A stretch of DNA of 64,000 bases from CAVWCQ01 sp963753545 (GTDB lineage Bacteria > Chloroflexota > Anaerolineae > Aggregatilineales > Aggregatilineaceae): NCBI GenBank assembly GCA_963753545.1, contig CAVWCQ010000001.1, positions 124,001-188,000 on the forward strand, given 5' to 3'. Below the pieces are notes generated by a model. That model was not told the DNA's origin, did not search any database, and saw only the letters and a program-made list of their open reading frames with translations. Positions 10,310 through 19,879 of the stretch are shown piece by piece. The translations under genes were made by a program, and so were the position numbers. Within the stretch, counting starts at the first letter, position 1; every line of letters begins with the position of its first letter.

Positions 10310-11395
10310 TTAATCGTCGAATCCTTCGTGCTCGTGTTCGCCCTGGTCATCGTTGTAGTAAGGCTGCTGGACCACAACTTCAGGGTTGGGCGCTTCGCGG
10401 GTAGGGGTATCATATACGGTTAGGTTAGTGCATTGGCTGTCTAACTGGCCCATTTCGCTGGCAATCCAGGCTGAACCGCCCGCTGTACCGACGAGCAGCC
10501 AGTTGTGATCAGTGTTGGTTCCACCGACCAGCAGTTGATCGCCCCGGAAACCGTAGCCCAGGATGCTGTAACCCGTGCCGGGGCCGCTGCGTAGATTTAC
10601 CGAACTCGCGACGACGGTGACCGTACAGGTGTTGTTCTGCTGAACGGCACTGGTATTCTGCGCAGTTGACGCAGCAGGCACATTGGCCACCATGTCTGAC
10701 ACGATTGCCGGTTGAACACTGATATTGGCGACGGTGTTCAGGCTTGGGTTCGTGTTGAGCAGGGACAGGCTGTAGATGCCGCCGTCCAACGTCAGGCTCA
10801 AACCGTCGATCAACCCGGCGGTGAGCAGTGCGACCGCTGTACCATTTTGATCGACGATCTGGGCAGATACGGGCGCGCCAGGGAAAGACAGTGTGATGGT
10901 GTCCGTCTTGCCAAACGGAATGTTCACCGCTGCTGCATTGCTCGGCACGGAAGCGTTCAACGGGATGTCAACCTGCTGCTGTTCACTGAGAAAGTTGTTT
11001 GTGACCAGTGTTCCCGTTCCTGAATCGGCCATCGCTGCCAGCGACTCGACGCGGGCATATGCTTGGCTAACTCCGGCCAGCCGCTCGATGGTCAGCGTGT
11101 GTGAGCCGGAATTGGGCGCGAAGCGGAGTTCTAATTTGTGGGCGCGCGCATCCGCCATCTGAAAGACAACTGTTCCTCTCCCGTTGACCACTTTGACCGA
11201 CGCCTGGTTGATATCAACTGCTACAACGCCCGTTGTATTCGGGGCCGGATTTACAATCACATCAATGCTTGGTGTGGCATCATCCAGCAAAATGGGTTCA
11301 TTTCCACTCTGCGCGTGGGTCCGCGCTGGCGCAGACAGGAAGGCCCCGCCTGAAATGGCCGCTACCAGCAGAACGATCATCGCTTGTTTCTTCAT
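10310..11395 (-). CDS. Secreted SH3b-domain protein
   Basis: I start this at ATG 11395, which has GAGGAGG just upstream and overlaps the ApbE stop (ATGA). The longer frame to 11494 lies inside apbE. About 361 aa: signal peptide (basic MKKQ, a hydrophobic run, cleavage near THAQ), a middle region of DUF4397-like beta strands, an Ala/Thr/Gln linker, then a bacterial SH3 domain (VNLRSGPGTGYSILG). The tail is acidic and His/Glu-rich (GEHEHEGFDD). It is probably a wall- or surface-associated protein. The context suggests it belongs to the same envelope electron-transfer or flavinylation unit, but no direct function is visible. Confidence 0.75.
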   Translation of the reverse strand: MKKQAMIVLLVAAISGGAFLSAPARTHAQSGNEPILLDDATPSIDVIVNPAPNTTGVVAVDINQASVKVVNGRGTVVFQMADARAHKLELRFAPNSGSHTLTIERLAGVSQAYARVESLAAMADSGTGTLVTNNFLSEQQQVDIPLNASVPSNAAAVNIPFGKTDTITLSFPGAPVSAQIVDQNGTAVALLTAGLIDGLSLTLDGGIYSLSLLNTNPSLNTVANISVQPAIVSDMVANVPAASTAQNTSAVQQNNTCTVTVVASSVNLRSGPGTGYSILGYGFRGDQLLVGGTNTDHNWLLVGTAGGSAWIASEMGQLDSQCTNLTVYDTPTREAPNPEVVVQQPYYNDDQGEHEHEGFDD

Positions 11396-12305
11396 TGTTC
11401 CCTCCTCATAACCTTCTCGAAATTCGACGTCGCCAGAACCGCGCCATCCTGCCGGACAACCAGTCCGCTTGCATACCACTGCTGGTTGAGCCAATTCAGA
11501 CCCGGCTCACTGCCCAGCAGCACCAGCGCTTTCGTATAGGCTTCAGCAGTGGGCGCGTCGGCGTGAATAACTGTTGCTGTCAAAACATCCGTATGGGCCG
11601 GTTCGCCCGTGCGCGGATCGATCAGGTGATGCTGCTGGCGATCCCCTTGCTTCCAGCGGCGGTAATCAATTCCGCTTGTCGCAATAGCAGGCATCCTCTA
11701 CCTGGATCGCGGCGACGGGCGCGCTGTTCTCATCTGTTCCCGGTTCCGCCACGTCGATCAGCCACCCTTCTTCGCCATCGGGCCGCCCCCGTGTGACAAT
11801 ATCGCCTCCCGCATCCACCATACATGCCCCAAACGGAGCCAAGACAATCCGCAACGTGTTGGGCCGTCCACCCTTTGCCAATCCCACCCAGGTCTATCGC
11901 AGACGGGAGCCACACTTTTTGCTCGTCCATATCCAGCCTGATAGCTCGCCAATCGCCCACAACAGGCGGTTGCTGAGAACTGGCGGCTGGTGCACCCTGC
12001 TCGATCAGTTCGAAGCTCCGGTCATAACCGCTCGCGACCAGTGCGGAAAGGACGAGTGGGTTATAGAGGCCCTCGGTCAGTCGAGCCGCCTGTTTAGCCG
12101 CCTTGATCACGTCGAATAAAACAGGCGACACGTTGACCCACTGCTGCAAGCGCGCGTTCAAACGCATCAACTCGCTGCCTGGTCGAAAACGAGATAACAC
12201 TTGTTCCAGGTCTTCAACCCAGGCAGGGACTTGTTCCAACAGCGAGTCGCTGTTCGACCAGACGTTCATCTGGCAGCCCATTGCCCGGAACGAGAGGGTG
12301 TTCAT
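11392..12305 (-). CDS. apbE: FAD:protein FMN transferase, ApbE family (two frameshifts)
   Basis: ApbE uses FAD to attach FMN to Thr/Ser of exported flavoproteins. The N-terminus has FRAMGCQMNVW, with LSRFRPGSEL and the signature DLGGIGKGWTAQ. The frame then shifts at about 11860-11875 to read FGACMVDAGGDI, and again at about 11685-11700 to read SGIDYRRWKQG, HHLIDPRTGEPA and DVLTATVIH with the Mg-binding Asp/Thr. The repaired length is about 304 aa, usual for the family. It overlaps its neighbours by ATGA on both sides. No lipobox or signal peptide is visible, so it would act on its target before export unless its N-terminus differs. The breaks look like sequencing errors. Confidence 0.82.
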
Positions 12306-12655
12306 CGTGAGGATCGCGTTCTGGCACGCACTGGCGCGCTGACCACAACGGGCGAGGGTGGCGCAATCGTCACGGCCTGCGGCGGTTGGACAGCGGCCTG
12401 GACAGACTCCCTGCTGACTATGCCATTGCTGGAATGGCGCAGGATGGTGATGGTGGGCGGTGCTGCCTGGACAAATGTGCTTCTGGTGTTCGTGTTCTGC
12501 ACGGCGGCAGCATCTTGCTGCTGTGCGGTCTGAACGCCTTTTGCGGTATCAAGCATCGCGAGGCTTTGCGCCCCGATGATAGTTGCCATTGTGCTGCCTG
12601 TAACCAGGCTCAGCCGTACCAAAAAACGTTTCGTAGAGGACATTCCGCTAGCCAT
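12302..12655 (-). CDS. Small exported or anchored protein of unknown function
   Basis: 117 aa. A basic N-terminus and a hydrophobic stretch (about residues 12-34) look like an uncleaved signal or anchor. A low-complexity Gln/Ala/Val/Pro region follows and the end is very basic (APVRARTRSSR). No family is recognised and no FMN-attachment motif of the D-G-x-T-G-A-T type is present. It is the first gene of the operon with apbE (ATGA overlap) and has AGGAG upstream of its ATG. It may be the small envelope component of the predicted electron-transfer unit. Confidence 0.6.
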   Translation of the reverse strand: MASGMSSTKRFLVRLSLVTGSTMATIIGAQSLAMLDTAKGVQTAQQQDAAAVQNTNTRSTFVQAAPPTITILRHSSNGIVSRESVQAAVQPPQAVTIAPPSPVVVSAPVRARTRSSR

Positions 12656-12766
12656 AATGGTGTGCTCCTTGGGTTCCTGTTATTGATATCAAGAATAAGG
12701 TAAAAATTCCTCGGCTGTTTTAACGCTGCCTCAAATTCACCTTAAATCTGGGTTAATTGGGGAAAC

Positions 12767-12801
12767 AAAAAGCGGCCCGTATTGTACATGCGGGCCGCTT
12801 T
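12767..12801. terminator. Intrinsic terminator hairpin
   Basis: AAAGCGGCCCG pairs with CGGGCCGCTTT around an 11-nt loop. On the minus strand it is followed by TTTTTG, so it can stop transcription coming from the MerR gene and the TnpB-like relic before the apbE operon. Confidence 0.75.
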
Positions 12802-12828
12802 GGGGATAAACGGGTTACCAAGTAAGCG

Positions 12829-13155
12829 CCGAAAAGCCCCTGGCTTGAGCTATGGGGAGAGAAGGCGTGCCTTGCCGACAAGACGGTGCTATACTGCTCT
12901 TAGCAATACGACTGCACCGCAAACGACAGAAGGATAATAGCCTCAGCGTTGGTGCAGCGCGGCTCTTTAACAATTGCAGATAGCCGGTTGGGGCGAACAG
13001 GTCGCTCCGTAAAATCTGAACCGACCAAAGAGAGAAAGCTATCTTGGACTGGACGAGTCCATGTCGCGCAACGTAGACCCTCTGCTCCGGCTCCGGCTGG
13101 GGTAAGGTCAAGCGTGCGGCAGAAGCCCCCAGCTTGAGCTGTGGGGAGCGTCACT
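12829..13155 (+). mobile_element. Relic resembling the right end (omega-RNA region) of an IS605/TnpB element
   Basis: This gene-free stretch carries two related hairpins. One is GAAAAGCCCCTGGCTTGAGC with TATGGGGAG at 12831-12859. The other is GAAGCCCCCAGCTTGAGCTG with TGGGGAG at 13122-13147. Such palindromes close the right ends of many IS200/IS605 tnpB elements. A short plus frame (12949-13137) ends inside the second hairpin with VRQKPPA and stop, as tnpB genes often do, but nothing recognisable as a RuvC domain precedes it. Between the hairpins lie further stems (TGCACC/GGTGCA about 12912-12956; GGGGCGA/TCGCTCC about 12987-13006). I read it as a transposase-free remnant or a non-autonomous element. 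No transposase is present. Confidence 0.45.
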
Positions 13156-13894
13156 GCAAGCCTGCACAGTAGTGCATAATGGCCTGCTGCATGAATTCCG
13201 GCAGATTGGGGTGAAGCTCGCGGAATCGGTTGGCAAAATCCGGACTGTCCACATAGAGTTGTCCCAGGCCCCGCAGAATCTCTACCGTCGGTTCGTAGAA
13301 ATAGCGAAGATGCTGGTGCCAGCGTGTGATGATCTGCTGCACATCAGAACTTGTTGGATCGTTGCCAAGATGCGCAGCCAGATCGGTATAGATCGCCTTA
13401 CCCTCCTCCATAATCTGCTGCTTTTTCTGCGGAGAATAGCTGTTCCACCGTTTATAGGATGCACTTACCTGCTCGTCGCCATACTTTTCACGAGCCTGCT
13501 GCTCATAGTGCTTTTCTTCTTCGGGTGTGAACCCGGCAAATAGCTGTTTTTTACTCATTTCGACCTCGCCACTCATATGCAGGATAGTCTTATCAACCGT
13601 TTGGATGAGGGTGTTAAGACGTCTGACTTTGTCGTGCAGCGCTTTCCGGTGGCTGTGCAAGGCCCCCAGCCGATCAAATCCGGGCTGATCCATGATTGCC
13701 TTGATTTCGCTCAGACTGAAATCTAGCTCCCGAAAGAATAGAATCTGTTGCAGCCGGAACATCGCCTCGTCTGCATAATAACGATATCCATTCTCGCCAA
13801 CGGATGACGGTTGGAGAAGCCCGATCTCGTCGTAGTAATGCAGAGTGCGAATGCTGACCCCTGCCAGGTCTGAAAGCTGTTTAACGGTGTACAC
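13151..13894 (-). CDS. MerR-family regulator with TipAS-like effector domain
   Basis: I favour the GTG at 13894, which gives the canonical MerR start VYTVKQLSDLAGVS with GAGGA upstream. The frame stays open to 13951 without a better start. The N-terminal winged helix reads RTLHYYDEIGLL and GYRYY, followed by a coiled-coil dimerisation helix. The C-terminal half (from about residue 125) matches the TipAS antibiotic-recognition domain (YKRWNSYSPQKKQQI, LRYFYEPTVEILRGLG, FMQQAIMHYC). TipA-type regulators are activated by thiopeptides or other drugs and switch on transport or resistance genes. No obvious target gene is adjacent; the nearest neighbour is the upstream subtilase/STAND pair. Confidence 0.82.
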   Translation of the reverse strand: MYTVKQLSDLAGVSIRTLHYYDEIGLLQPSSVGENGYRYYADEAMFRLQQILFFRELDFSLSEIKAIMDQPGFDRLGALHSHRKALHDKVRRLNTLIQTVDKTILHMSGEVEMSKKQLFAGFTPEEEKHYEQQAREKYGDEQVSASYKRWNSYSPQKKQQIMEEGKAIYTDLAAHLGNDPTSSDVQQIITRWHQHLRYFYEPTVEILRGLGQLYVDSPDFANRFRELHPNLPEFMQQAIMHYCAGLQ

Positions 13895-13951
13895 GGTTTC
13901 CTCATCTACCAGGATGATAAACGATGACGGCACGTGAGAGTCAAGAGCCAA

Positions 13952-13978
13952 AAGAAAACCCGCCGGGGCGGGTTTAAG
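13952..13978 (-). terminator. Terminator after the subtilase gene
   Basis: AAACCCGCC and GGCGGGTTT form a tight stem. On the minus strand it is followed by TTTTCTTTTGG. It separates the STAND-subtilase pair from the MerR gene. Confidence 0.8.
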
Positions 13979-13994
13979 GTGAGCCAGTCGAGTG

Positions 13995-15062
13995 TTACTG
14001 CGGCAGAAAAACCGTTAAATCGGGGCAGTACTGCTGCGCGGCCTCCTGTATTGTCAGGTTTTTCCAGTCGCCATAAGCAAGGCCTGGGCCGCCGTTTGCG
14101 TTGCGGCAGTTCGCGCTGCCCACCTGTGTCAGATACCGAGCCAGCACAACAGTCAGGCGCGGCGCGGCAAAAGATGTACCAAGGAAACTGTTTCCATCTG
14201 TGTCGGTATATTCGCCCGGCATCATGATCTCGCCATAGTTAGAGACTAGTTTTTTCTTTCCCTGTTGGCCGCTGTCTTGCGTCAGCAGCGGGGTATCTTT
14301 TTTCTTGTCCCATGAGGCGGATGGGTAAAAACCCTGCCCCGTGCTGCCGCTGACGCTCACCACCTGGCTCCATGCGCCGGGCCAGAAGGGGAACTTCAAT
14401 CCAAAATTTCCGGCAGATGCGACAGGAATGACGTTGCTGCCCAAACTGGTGAGCAAATCTTGCAGGGGATCCAGATTTTGAAGGTCCTGTGCATGCTGCG
14501 ACATAGCCGGGTAAACCTGATCGCCATAAAAGACGACGGCCCGCTCGAACAAGGAACGGTAGCGATTTAAATCCCCCGCGTTGCGCGCATCAAGCAGTTG
14601 TCCGCCCATGTCGGCAAGTGCCTGTATGTATTCGCAGGGAATGATGGCGAAGCTCATGTTGATCACGTAAAAATCGGCAGGATTGTCGGTGATTGCCTGC
14701 TGAATCGCTGCTGCCACCTCAGAGGTGGTTGCGTTATGAATGTCAACCTGGATGAGTGGAATGGACTCCATATCTCCCTGGGTAAGCATCTCCTCAATCT
14801 GAGCATATACAATTTCCCCGTGGGGCTGATCCAATGGCGCAGCCGACGATCCGCGCACAGCGAAGGACTGCCCTTCCAGGTTAACGGCGCAGTTATCACC
14901 CTCTGCAAACTGTGGAACCTGGGTGATATCACTGCCCGTAAAATCGTCCACAACCAGGATCGCGACATTATACGGCTGTCGCGCTTGAATCGAACTGCTA
15001 GGATAGGCTGCAAACGCCGCCATCAATAGAAAGACAATGGTGAAAAAACGCGCTTTGAGCAT
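13995..15062 (-). CDS. Secreted subtilisin-like (S8) serine peptidase
   Basis: 355 aa with a clear N-terminal signal peptide (MLKARFF, hydrophobic run, SIQA). The catalytic set is visible: Asp39/40 in VVDDFTG, His81 in QPHGE, oxyanion Asn219 in ASAGN, and Ser297 in GTSFAAP. There is no long propeptide and no cell-wall domain, so it is a compact subtilase. Cysteines at about 58, 143, 319 and 343 could form disulfides. It starts 2 nt after the stop of the DUF4062-STAND-TPR gene and is almost certainly translated from the same message. That pairing is unusual because the STAND protein is cytosolic while this protease is exported. Confidence 0.85.
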   Translation of the reverse strand: MLKARFFTIVFLLMAAFAAYPSSSIQARQPYNVAILVVDDFTGSDITQVPQFAEGDNCAVNLEGQSFAVRGSSAAPLDQPHGEIVYAQIEEMLTQGDMESIPLIQVDIHNATTSEVAAAIQQAITDNPADFYVINMSFAIIPCEYIQALADMGGQLLDARNAGDLNRYRSLFERAVVFYGDQVYPAMSQHAQDLQNLDPLQDLLTSLGSNVIPVASAGNFGLKFPFWPGAWSQVVSVSGSTGQGFYPSASWDKKKDTPLLTQDSGQQGKKKLVSNYGEIMMPGEYTDTDGNSFLGTSFAAPRLTVVLARYLTQVGSANCRNANGGPGLAYGDWKNLTIQEAAQQYCPDLTVFLPQ

Positions 15063-15064
15063 GA

Positions 15065-17455
15065 TTATGTCCCCTTCAACTCAACCGAATAATGAGAGGC
15101 TTTCATGTAAGCTTCGACTTCGTTCACCTTGACTTGCAGGCCGCTCTCCCGAAAGAGAGTCAGTGCTTCGTTGAGGCACTGCTGGGCCATCTCGCGGTTT
15201 TCCAGGAGGTGATAATCTTCGCCAATCGACAGGAAGGCATGGCCCATCCAAACATTGTTATCCTGCGCCTGGGCGATGCCCAGTGCCCGCTGGTGGCATA
15301 TGAGCGCCTGGGTCAAATTCCCCAGGACTTGTTCAGCCGATCCCAGGTTGAGCAGGGCGAAAAACTGCGTCTCTATGTCGCCAATACGCTCACCGAGGAC
15401 TGCTTCTTCCGCAAAAATGGCGCGTGTTGCCTGGTAATCGCCGCGAATCTGGGCGTGATATCCCCGATGTTCAAGGACAAATCCGAGCAGGAAATCATCC
15501 TTCATATCGCGGGCGATCTGATCGGCCTGTTCGAAGCGGGCGGTTGCTTGATCATCGGTTCGCTGATCGACCAGCACTTTTCCGGCGGAACAGAGGGATA
15601 TCACCTCGCGATCACGCAGGCCAAGTTTGCGCGCCAGTTCCAGGGCCGCTTCGTAACAGTCCAGCGCTTGTGGTAGATCGCCGCGATCATAATAAGCATT
15701 GCCGCGTTTCCCCAGCAGAAAATGGCGCGCCTTACTCTGCCCCTGTTCCTCTGTGATGGTAATAGCCGCGTCGAGCAGTTCAAGCAGTCTTGGCGTATAA
15801 CCGCGCGCCACGACATAGTGCCCCGACAGCAGATGCATCATTTCGACCAGTACTGCCTTGTCACCCGTTTCCCGGCTGGCTTGCGCGGCCCCCAGAATGT
15901 TCGCCTGCTCCGCATCGAGCGCTTTCAGATCGTTTTCGTGCGTTCGCACATAATCCAGACAGGCGGTTATGGACTGCTGGTGGCCCTGACCACGCGCCTC
16001 AAAAATCGTCCGGGCATAACTGTATGCCAGGTCGTGGATACGATAGGCAACCACACCCGGTTCAGCCTCTTTGACCACCTCAGCCAATCCGCGCCGCTGC
16101 AGAAGTGTGAGGGCATTTTTCACCTGTGCCTCGTCTTCATGCAGATAGCGCGCCAGCAGTTCCGGCGTGGCGCTGGGTGCGAACAGCGCTCCAAACGCCA
16201 GAAATACCTGCCGTGTAGGCTCATCCAACACATAAAGGCTGGCGTTTAACAGCTCGGTGATACTCGTTCGCCCCTCTTCGGCAAAATCTTCGGGCATGAC
16301 CAGATCATGCGGGGTGACCGTGATCCGTTTGAGCAGTTCACCGGGTGTAATCTGGTCGACTCGCAGCGTCTTGCCAGCGATCTCCAGAGCAAAGGCGTGA
16401 TTTCCCAATTGGTGACACAGTTCTCGCGCCAGCTCATCCTTGGCATAGGCCTCATGCGCGTAATATTCCAGCACCCGCAGCGCGTCAGCCTCGCCCAGTT
16501 TGCCGACTTCCAGAATATGATCCATCGCGTAGCGCTGGCGCGAGGTGACCAGGACGGGCATGCTGCGTGGGACTGCCTTCAGCACCTGGTTGAGCGCGGT
16601 TCCATCCCAGACATCTTCCAGCACCAACAGCGTTCCCGGTCCAACGCCAGCCAGCAAATCGCGCACGGCCTTCATTTTGGCACTGCCCGATGCTTTACCA
16701 ATAGCGTCTTGCGCATCGAACGGGCGGGCCAACGCCTCAAACAGCGAGTTCGCGTCTTCGCTGCCTGCGCGCAGCCAGAGGACCAATCCTTTGCCCTCAT
16801 CGATCCACCGGGCGGCGACGGTTGCGGCCAGCGCCGATTTACCCATCCCCCCGAATCCTTGCAGCAAAACCTGTACATTTTCAGATAACTGCTCAAAGGT
16901 CGCGTTCAGAAGCGAATCGCGCCCGATTAACTTGCCGGGCAGATCGGGGATATCCACGCTGAATTCGATCAGGTTGGCGCTGGTATCGCCCGGATGCCGC
17001 ATCAGCCGATCTTTCAGCCATATTTCAATCGACTTGCGCACCTGCTCCGCCAGATCATCAACCGAGGTGAACCACTTGGGCGTAATGCCGGAGATCACGT
17101 CGCTCTGTTCGTCCAGAAAAGCCTGCAATGCCGGATCGCGCTTGTCCGCGTCTACATCCTTGACATAAATATGCCGGTCAATGGCCCACTCGGACGCGCG
17201 TTTGAATTCGTCTATCGTCCATTCGCCATAATCGTTCCAGAACAGGCCGATATACAGCGCGGATCGCTTGAGAGCGTCCAGATAAACCCGCCGGATGGAG
17301 GCGCTGCTGGCGGGAGCATCGTCTTCAAACCCCCAGGGCTGAAGCTTTACCAGATCGTTGCCCAGAGTTGGCAGAAGTTTGTGCAAAGTCTGGCGCTCAG
17401 CAGCAAGTTCACGCATTTTTGAACTGATAAAAATATAGAGAGGTGTCGTGGTCAT
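15065..17455 (-). CDS. DUF4062-STAND (NB-ARC)-TPR signalling protein
   Basis: About 796 aa from ATG 17455. The upstream extension to 17533 has no ribosome site. Residues 1-100 match DUF4062 (PLYIFISSKMRELAAER, then RSALYIGLFWNDYG), a TIR-like Rossmann module frequent at the N-terminus of STAND proteins. The NTPase follows with P-loop GFGGMGKS (200-207) and Walker B TLLVLEDVWD (Asp281), then a winged helix and at least five TPRs from about residue 560. STAND proteins oligomerise when TPRs or partners sense a ligand. Many act in immunity or cell-fate switching. It is coupled to the subtilase gene downstream. The effector activity of DUF4062 is not established. Confidence 0.82.
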   Translation of the reverse strand: MTTTPLYIFISSKMRELAAERQTLHKLLPTLGNDLVKLQPWGFEDDAPASSASIRRVYLDALKRSALYIGLFWNDYGEWTIDEFKRASEWAIDRHIYVKDVDADKRDPALQAFLDEQSDVISGITPKWFTSVDDLAEQVRKSIEIWLKDRLMRHPGDTSANLIEFSVDIPDLPGKLIGRDSLLNATFEQLSENVQVLLQGFGGMGKSALAATVAARWIDEGKGLVLWLRAGSEDANSLFEALARPFDAQDAIGKASGSAKMKAVRDLLAGVGPGTLLVLEDVWDGTALNQVLKAVPRSMPVLVTSRQRYAMDHILEVGKLGEADALRVLEYYAHEAYAKDELARELCHQLGNHAFALEIAGKTLRVDQITPGELLKRITVTPHDLVMPEDFAEEGRTSITELLNASLYVLDEPTRQVFLAFGALFAPSATPELLARYLHEDEAQVKNALTLLQRRGLAEVVKEAEPGVVAYRIHDLAYSYARTIFEARGQGHQQSITACLDYVRTHENDLKALDAEQANILGAAQASRETGDKAVLVEMMHLLSGHYVVARGYTPRLLELLDAAITITEEQGQSKARHFLLGKRGNAYYDRGDLPQALDCYEAALELARKLGLRDREVISLCSAGKVLVDQRTDDQATARFEQADQIARDMKDDFLLGFVLEHRGYHAQIRGDYQATRAIFAEEAVLGERIGDIETQFFALLNLGSAEQVLGNLTQALICHQRALGIAQAQDNNVWMGHAFLSIGEDYHLLENREMAQQCLNEALTLFRESGLQVKVNEVEAYMKASHYSVELKGT

Positions 17456-17520
17456 AGGCCTCTTGAGCAACTTTATGTAGCACTTACCACGATTATACAT
17501 TTTTCGAGGGATGGATGGGG

Positions 17521-17555
17521 GGATCCTGCCCACAGGGGGACGTAGGGCAGGATCC
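17521..17555. terminator. Perfect hairpin between convergent-spaced operons
   Basis: GGATCCTGCCC and GGGCAGGATCC form an 11-bp stem. There is no strong T-tract on either strand, so it may act as an mRNA 3' end stabiliser or a weak terminator for the GH31 gene. Confidence 0.5.
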
Positions 17556-17571
17556 TTGTCTATCGCCCAGT

Positions 17572-19877
17572 CTACCAGGAGTCGCTCAGAGTACCATTTG
17601 CCTCGTCATTGAGGGGCACAAATTCGCCCAATCTTTTCTCTGCACCCCATCGCACGGGGATTTTTGCCCCGGCCCGCACAAATACGGGAATACGATCCAG
17701 CGGCGCGTCCAGATGAACGGTCTGTTTTCCCACCAGCGTTTTTCCCGTCCAAAAGTCGATCCAATCGCCTTCAGGGAGATAAACGGGCCAATGCGCTGCC
17801 CCTTCTTCGACCACCGGGGCGATCAGCAGATCGCGCCCAAAGAAATACTGGTAAGGGGGTGTCCGGTGATCAGTGAGATGGACGGCGCGCATCATCGGCT
17901 GCCCGCTTGATGCCGAATACTGTGCTTCCTGCCAGATGTATGGCATCAGATTGTGCCGCACATTCACGAAGAAGCGGAAGGCCGGGATTACGCGTTTTTC
18001 GCCCGTCCGCTCCTGGATATTCCAGGGCGTGCGATCCCGCAGCGGCAGGCGGTGTTGGTTAAATTCGGCGTGATACTGCATGATCGGGCAAAAAGCCGCC
18101 ATCGCTGCGCCGCGCAGATATAACTCAGCAGAGGGAATTTCGCCGCTGAACCCGCCGATATCCCAGCCCCAGAACGGAATCCCGGATATCCCCGCTGACA
18201 GTCCAGCCAGAATCGAATGCCGGAAGGCGTCCCAGGTCGAATTTTCGTCTCCGGCCCAGTGGGCGGGGGAGCGCTGCGATCCGGTAAATCCGGCCCGGCT
18301 GAACAACAGCGTACCAGGCCGGCGCTGCGTCATGAACTGGTAATACACTTCGGTGTAAAGCTGCGGATACACATTCCACAGTTCTTCGCCCGTGCGTCCA
18401 TCCGCGAACCGAGTCTGTGCGCCCCACAGGTGTTCGCCGCCATCTGACTTAAAGCCATCAATGCCCAGATCATCGAGCAGATAGGCTCGTTTATTCATCC
18501 ACCACTCGTTTGCCGCCGGATTGGTTACGTCCCACAGGTAGCCGTCCCGGAACCAGAACGGACGAACCCGGTAATAGCTGCCATCTGCCTCGCGCACACC
18601 GAACCCCGCCTGTTCAAAATAGGCTCGATCCGCGTCGTGCTGTTCGTGCGGCCCTTCCGACCGTTTAATCATCGGCATTTGCCACAGCACCAGCCGGATA
18701 TCGCGCTCATGCAGCTTATCGATCATCGCCTTAGGATTAGGCCATTTCCCTTCTGCCGGGAAGGTAAAGTCAGCGTAATGGTGCGCCTCGTGGCCTGCTT
18801 TGGCTTTGTATTGGGCGTCGTTCCAGATGTAAAAGGTTGTCTCGTCGCTCCAGGCTTCAATCACTACCACCGTAGGGATGATCTCGTGCTCCAACGACTG
18901 CTCTACCTCGTGTTCGAACTCGCCCCTGCGAATTCCACTCATTGCCGCTCATCCACAGGCCGAACGACCACAGCGGCGGCAGCACGGCAGGCCCGGTCAT
19001 CTGTGTGAACTCCCCGACGATGGCAAACGGATCATCGTTCATAATCCATGTCAATTCGAGTTTTTCATCGGGGCCGAGATCCGCCTCCAAAATCCAGCGA
19101 TCGGAGTGTGGTAGCCGCCAGATCAAACTGCATCCAGCGGTTGCTGCGCACGTAGAGTCCATAGCCGCCCGACGAGAGCAAAAATGGGATCGGCATATAG
19201 GTGCGTTTGCCCTGTGTTTTGTACTGCTCATAGACGCGCACATCGAGCACTTCGCCGCGCTGGTTGAGCGTATTGAAGCGTTCGCCCAGCCCATAGAAGG
19301 CTTCATCTGGTTTGCATCCAAAGGACAGCCGCACTCGGTAGGCGCGCTCGCCGTCGGTCAGCCATTCCACCTGGCGCAGCGCGGGTGATGGAGATGCGCC
19401 GGGCAGTCCATCCTCGGTTCTGGGATCAATCTGAGTCGAAAAGACGCCTGTTTTGATCGTGCTTGCAGCCAGTCGGGATAACTTACCCTTGCGCCAGCCT
19501 TTCCCTTTCACGCTGTAACGCGGCCCCGTTACGCCATCCGCCTCGATCCAGTAGCTCAGTGTATCTCCAACGTCGGGCGCGGTGAGCTGCACCTGCCATA
19601 CATCCTGATCAACCTTGATCATGCGCTCCAAAAACTCAGCGCCAACGCCTTCTTCCAACGTAGGCTGCCAGTTGCGTAGGGAAGTTGCTTCGATAGGTGG
19701 TTTTGGCTCATCATTGACACAGCTATGAACCAGCACGCGCTGCACGGCAGCAGGCGGGCGCGTGATAATGCCTATTGTAAATCGTTCTCCAGCCAGCGGA
19801 TCGCGCGGGAATCGCTCTTCCGGCCCCTGTTCGTAGGGATGTTCTTGCCCATAGGGGAGATGAATAACGTCACTCAT
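17572..19877 (-). CDS. Glycoside hydrolase family 31 (alpha-glucosidase/alpha-xylosidase-like), two frameshifts
   Basis: One gene of about 768 aa read in three frames: 19877 to about 19090, then about 19100-18940 (containing FTQMTGPAVLPPLWSFGLWM), then about 18935-17572. The N-terminal beta-sandwich includes FYGLGERFNTLNQRG. The catalytic barrel has the nucleophile motif GIDGFKSDGGE and the acid/base region SPAHWAGDENSTW. The C-terminal part has IPVFVRAGAKIP. GH31 enzymes hydrolyse alpha-linked glucosides or xylosides from the non-reducing end. No signal peptide is present, so it acts in the cytosol on imported oligosaccharides. It starts 2 nt after the GH15-like stop and ends the MalFG operon. 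Confidence 0.85.
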
Positions 19878-19879
19878 GC

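Noticed and set aside
12957..12972. boxA-like GGCTCTTTAACAATTG, hinting at an rRNA leader
   Set aside because: No rRNA or tRNA follows, and the match is to the enterobacterial form. It is likely chance within the TnpB-like relic.
16307..17168. Two overlapping plus-strand open frames of about 200 codons
   Set aside because: They are shadows of the STAND gene on the other strand, without ribosome sites or family features.
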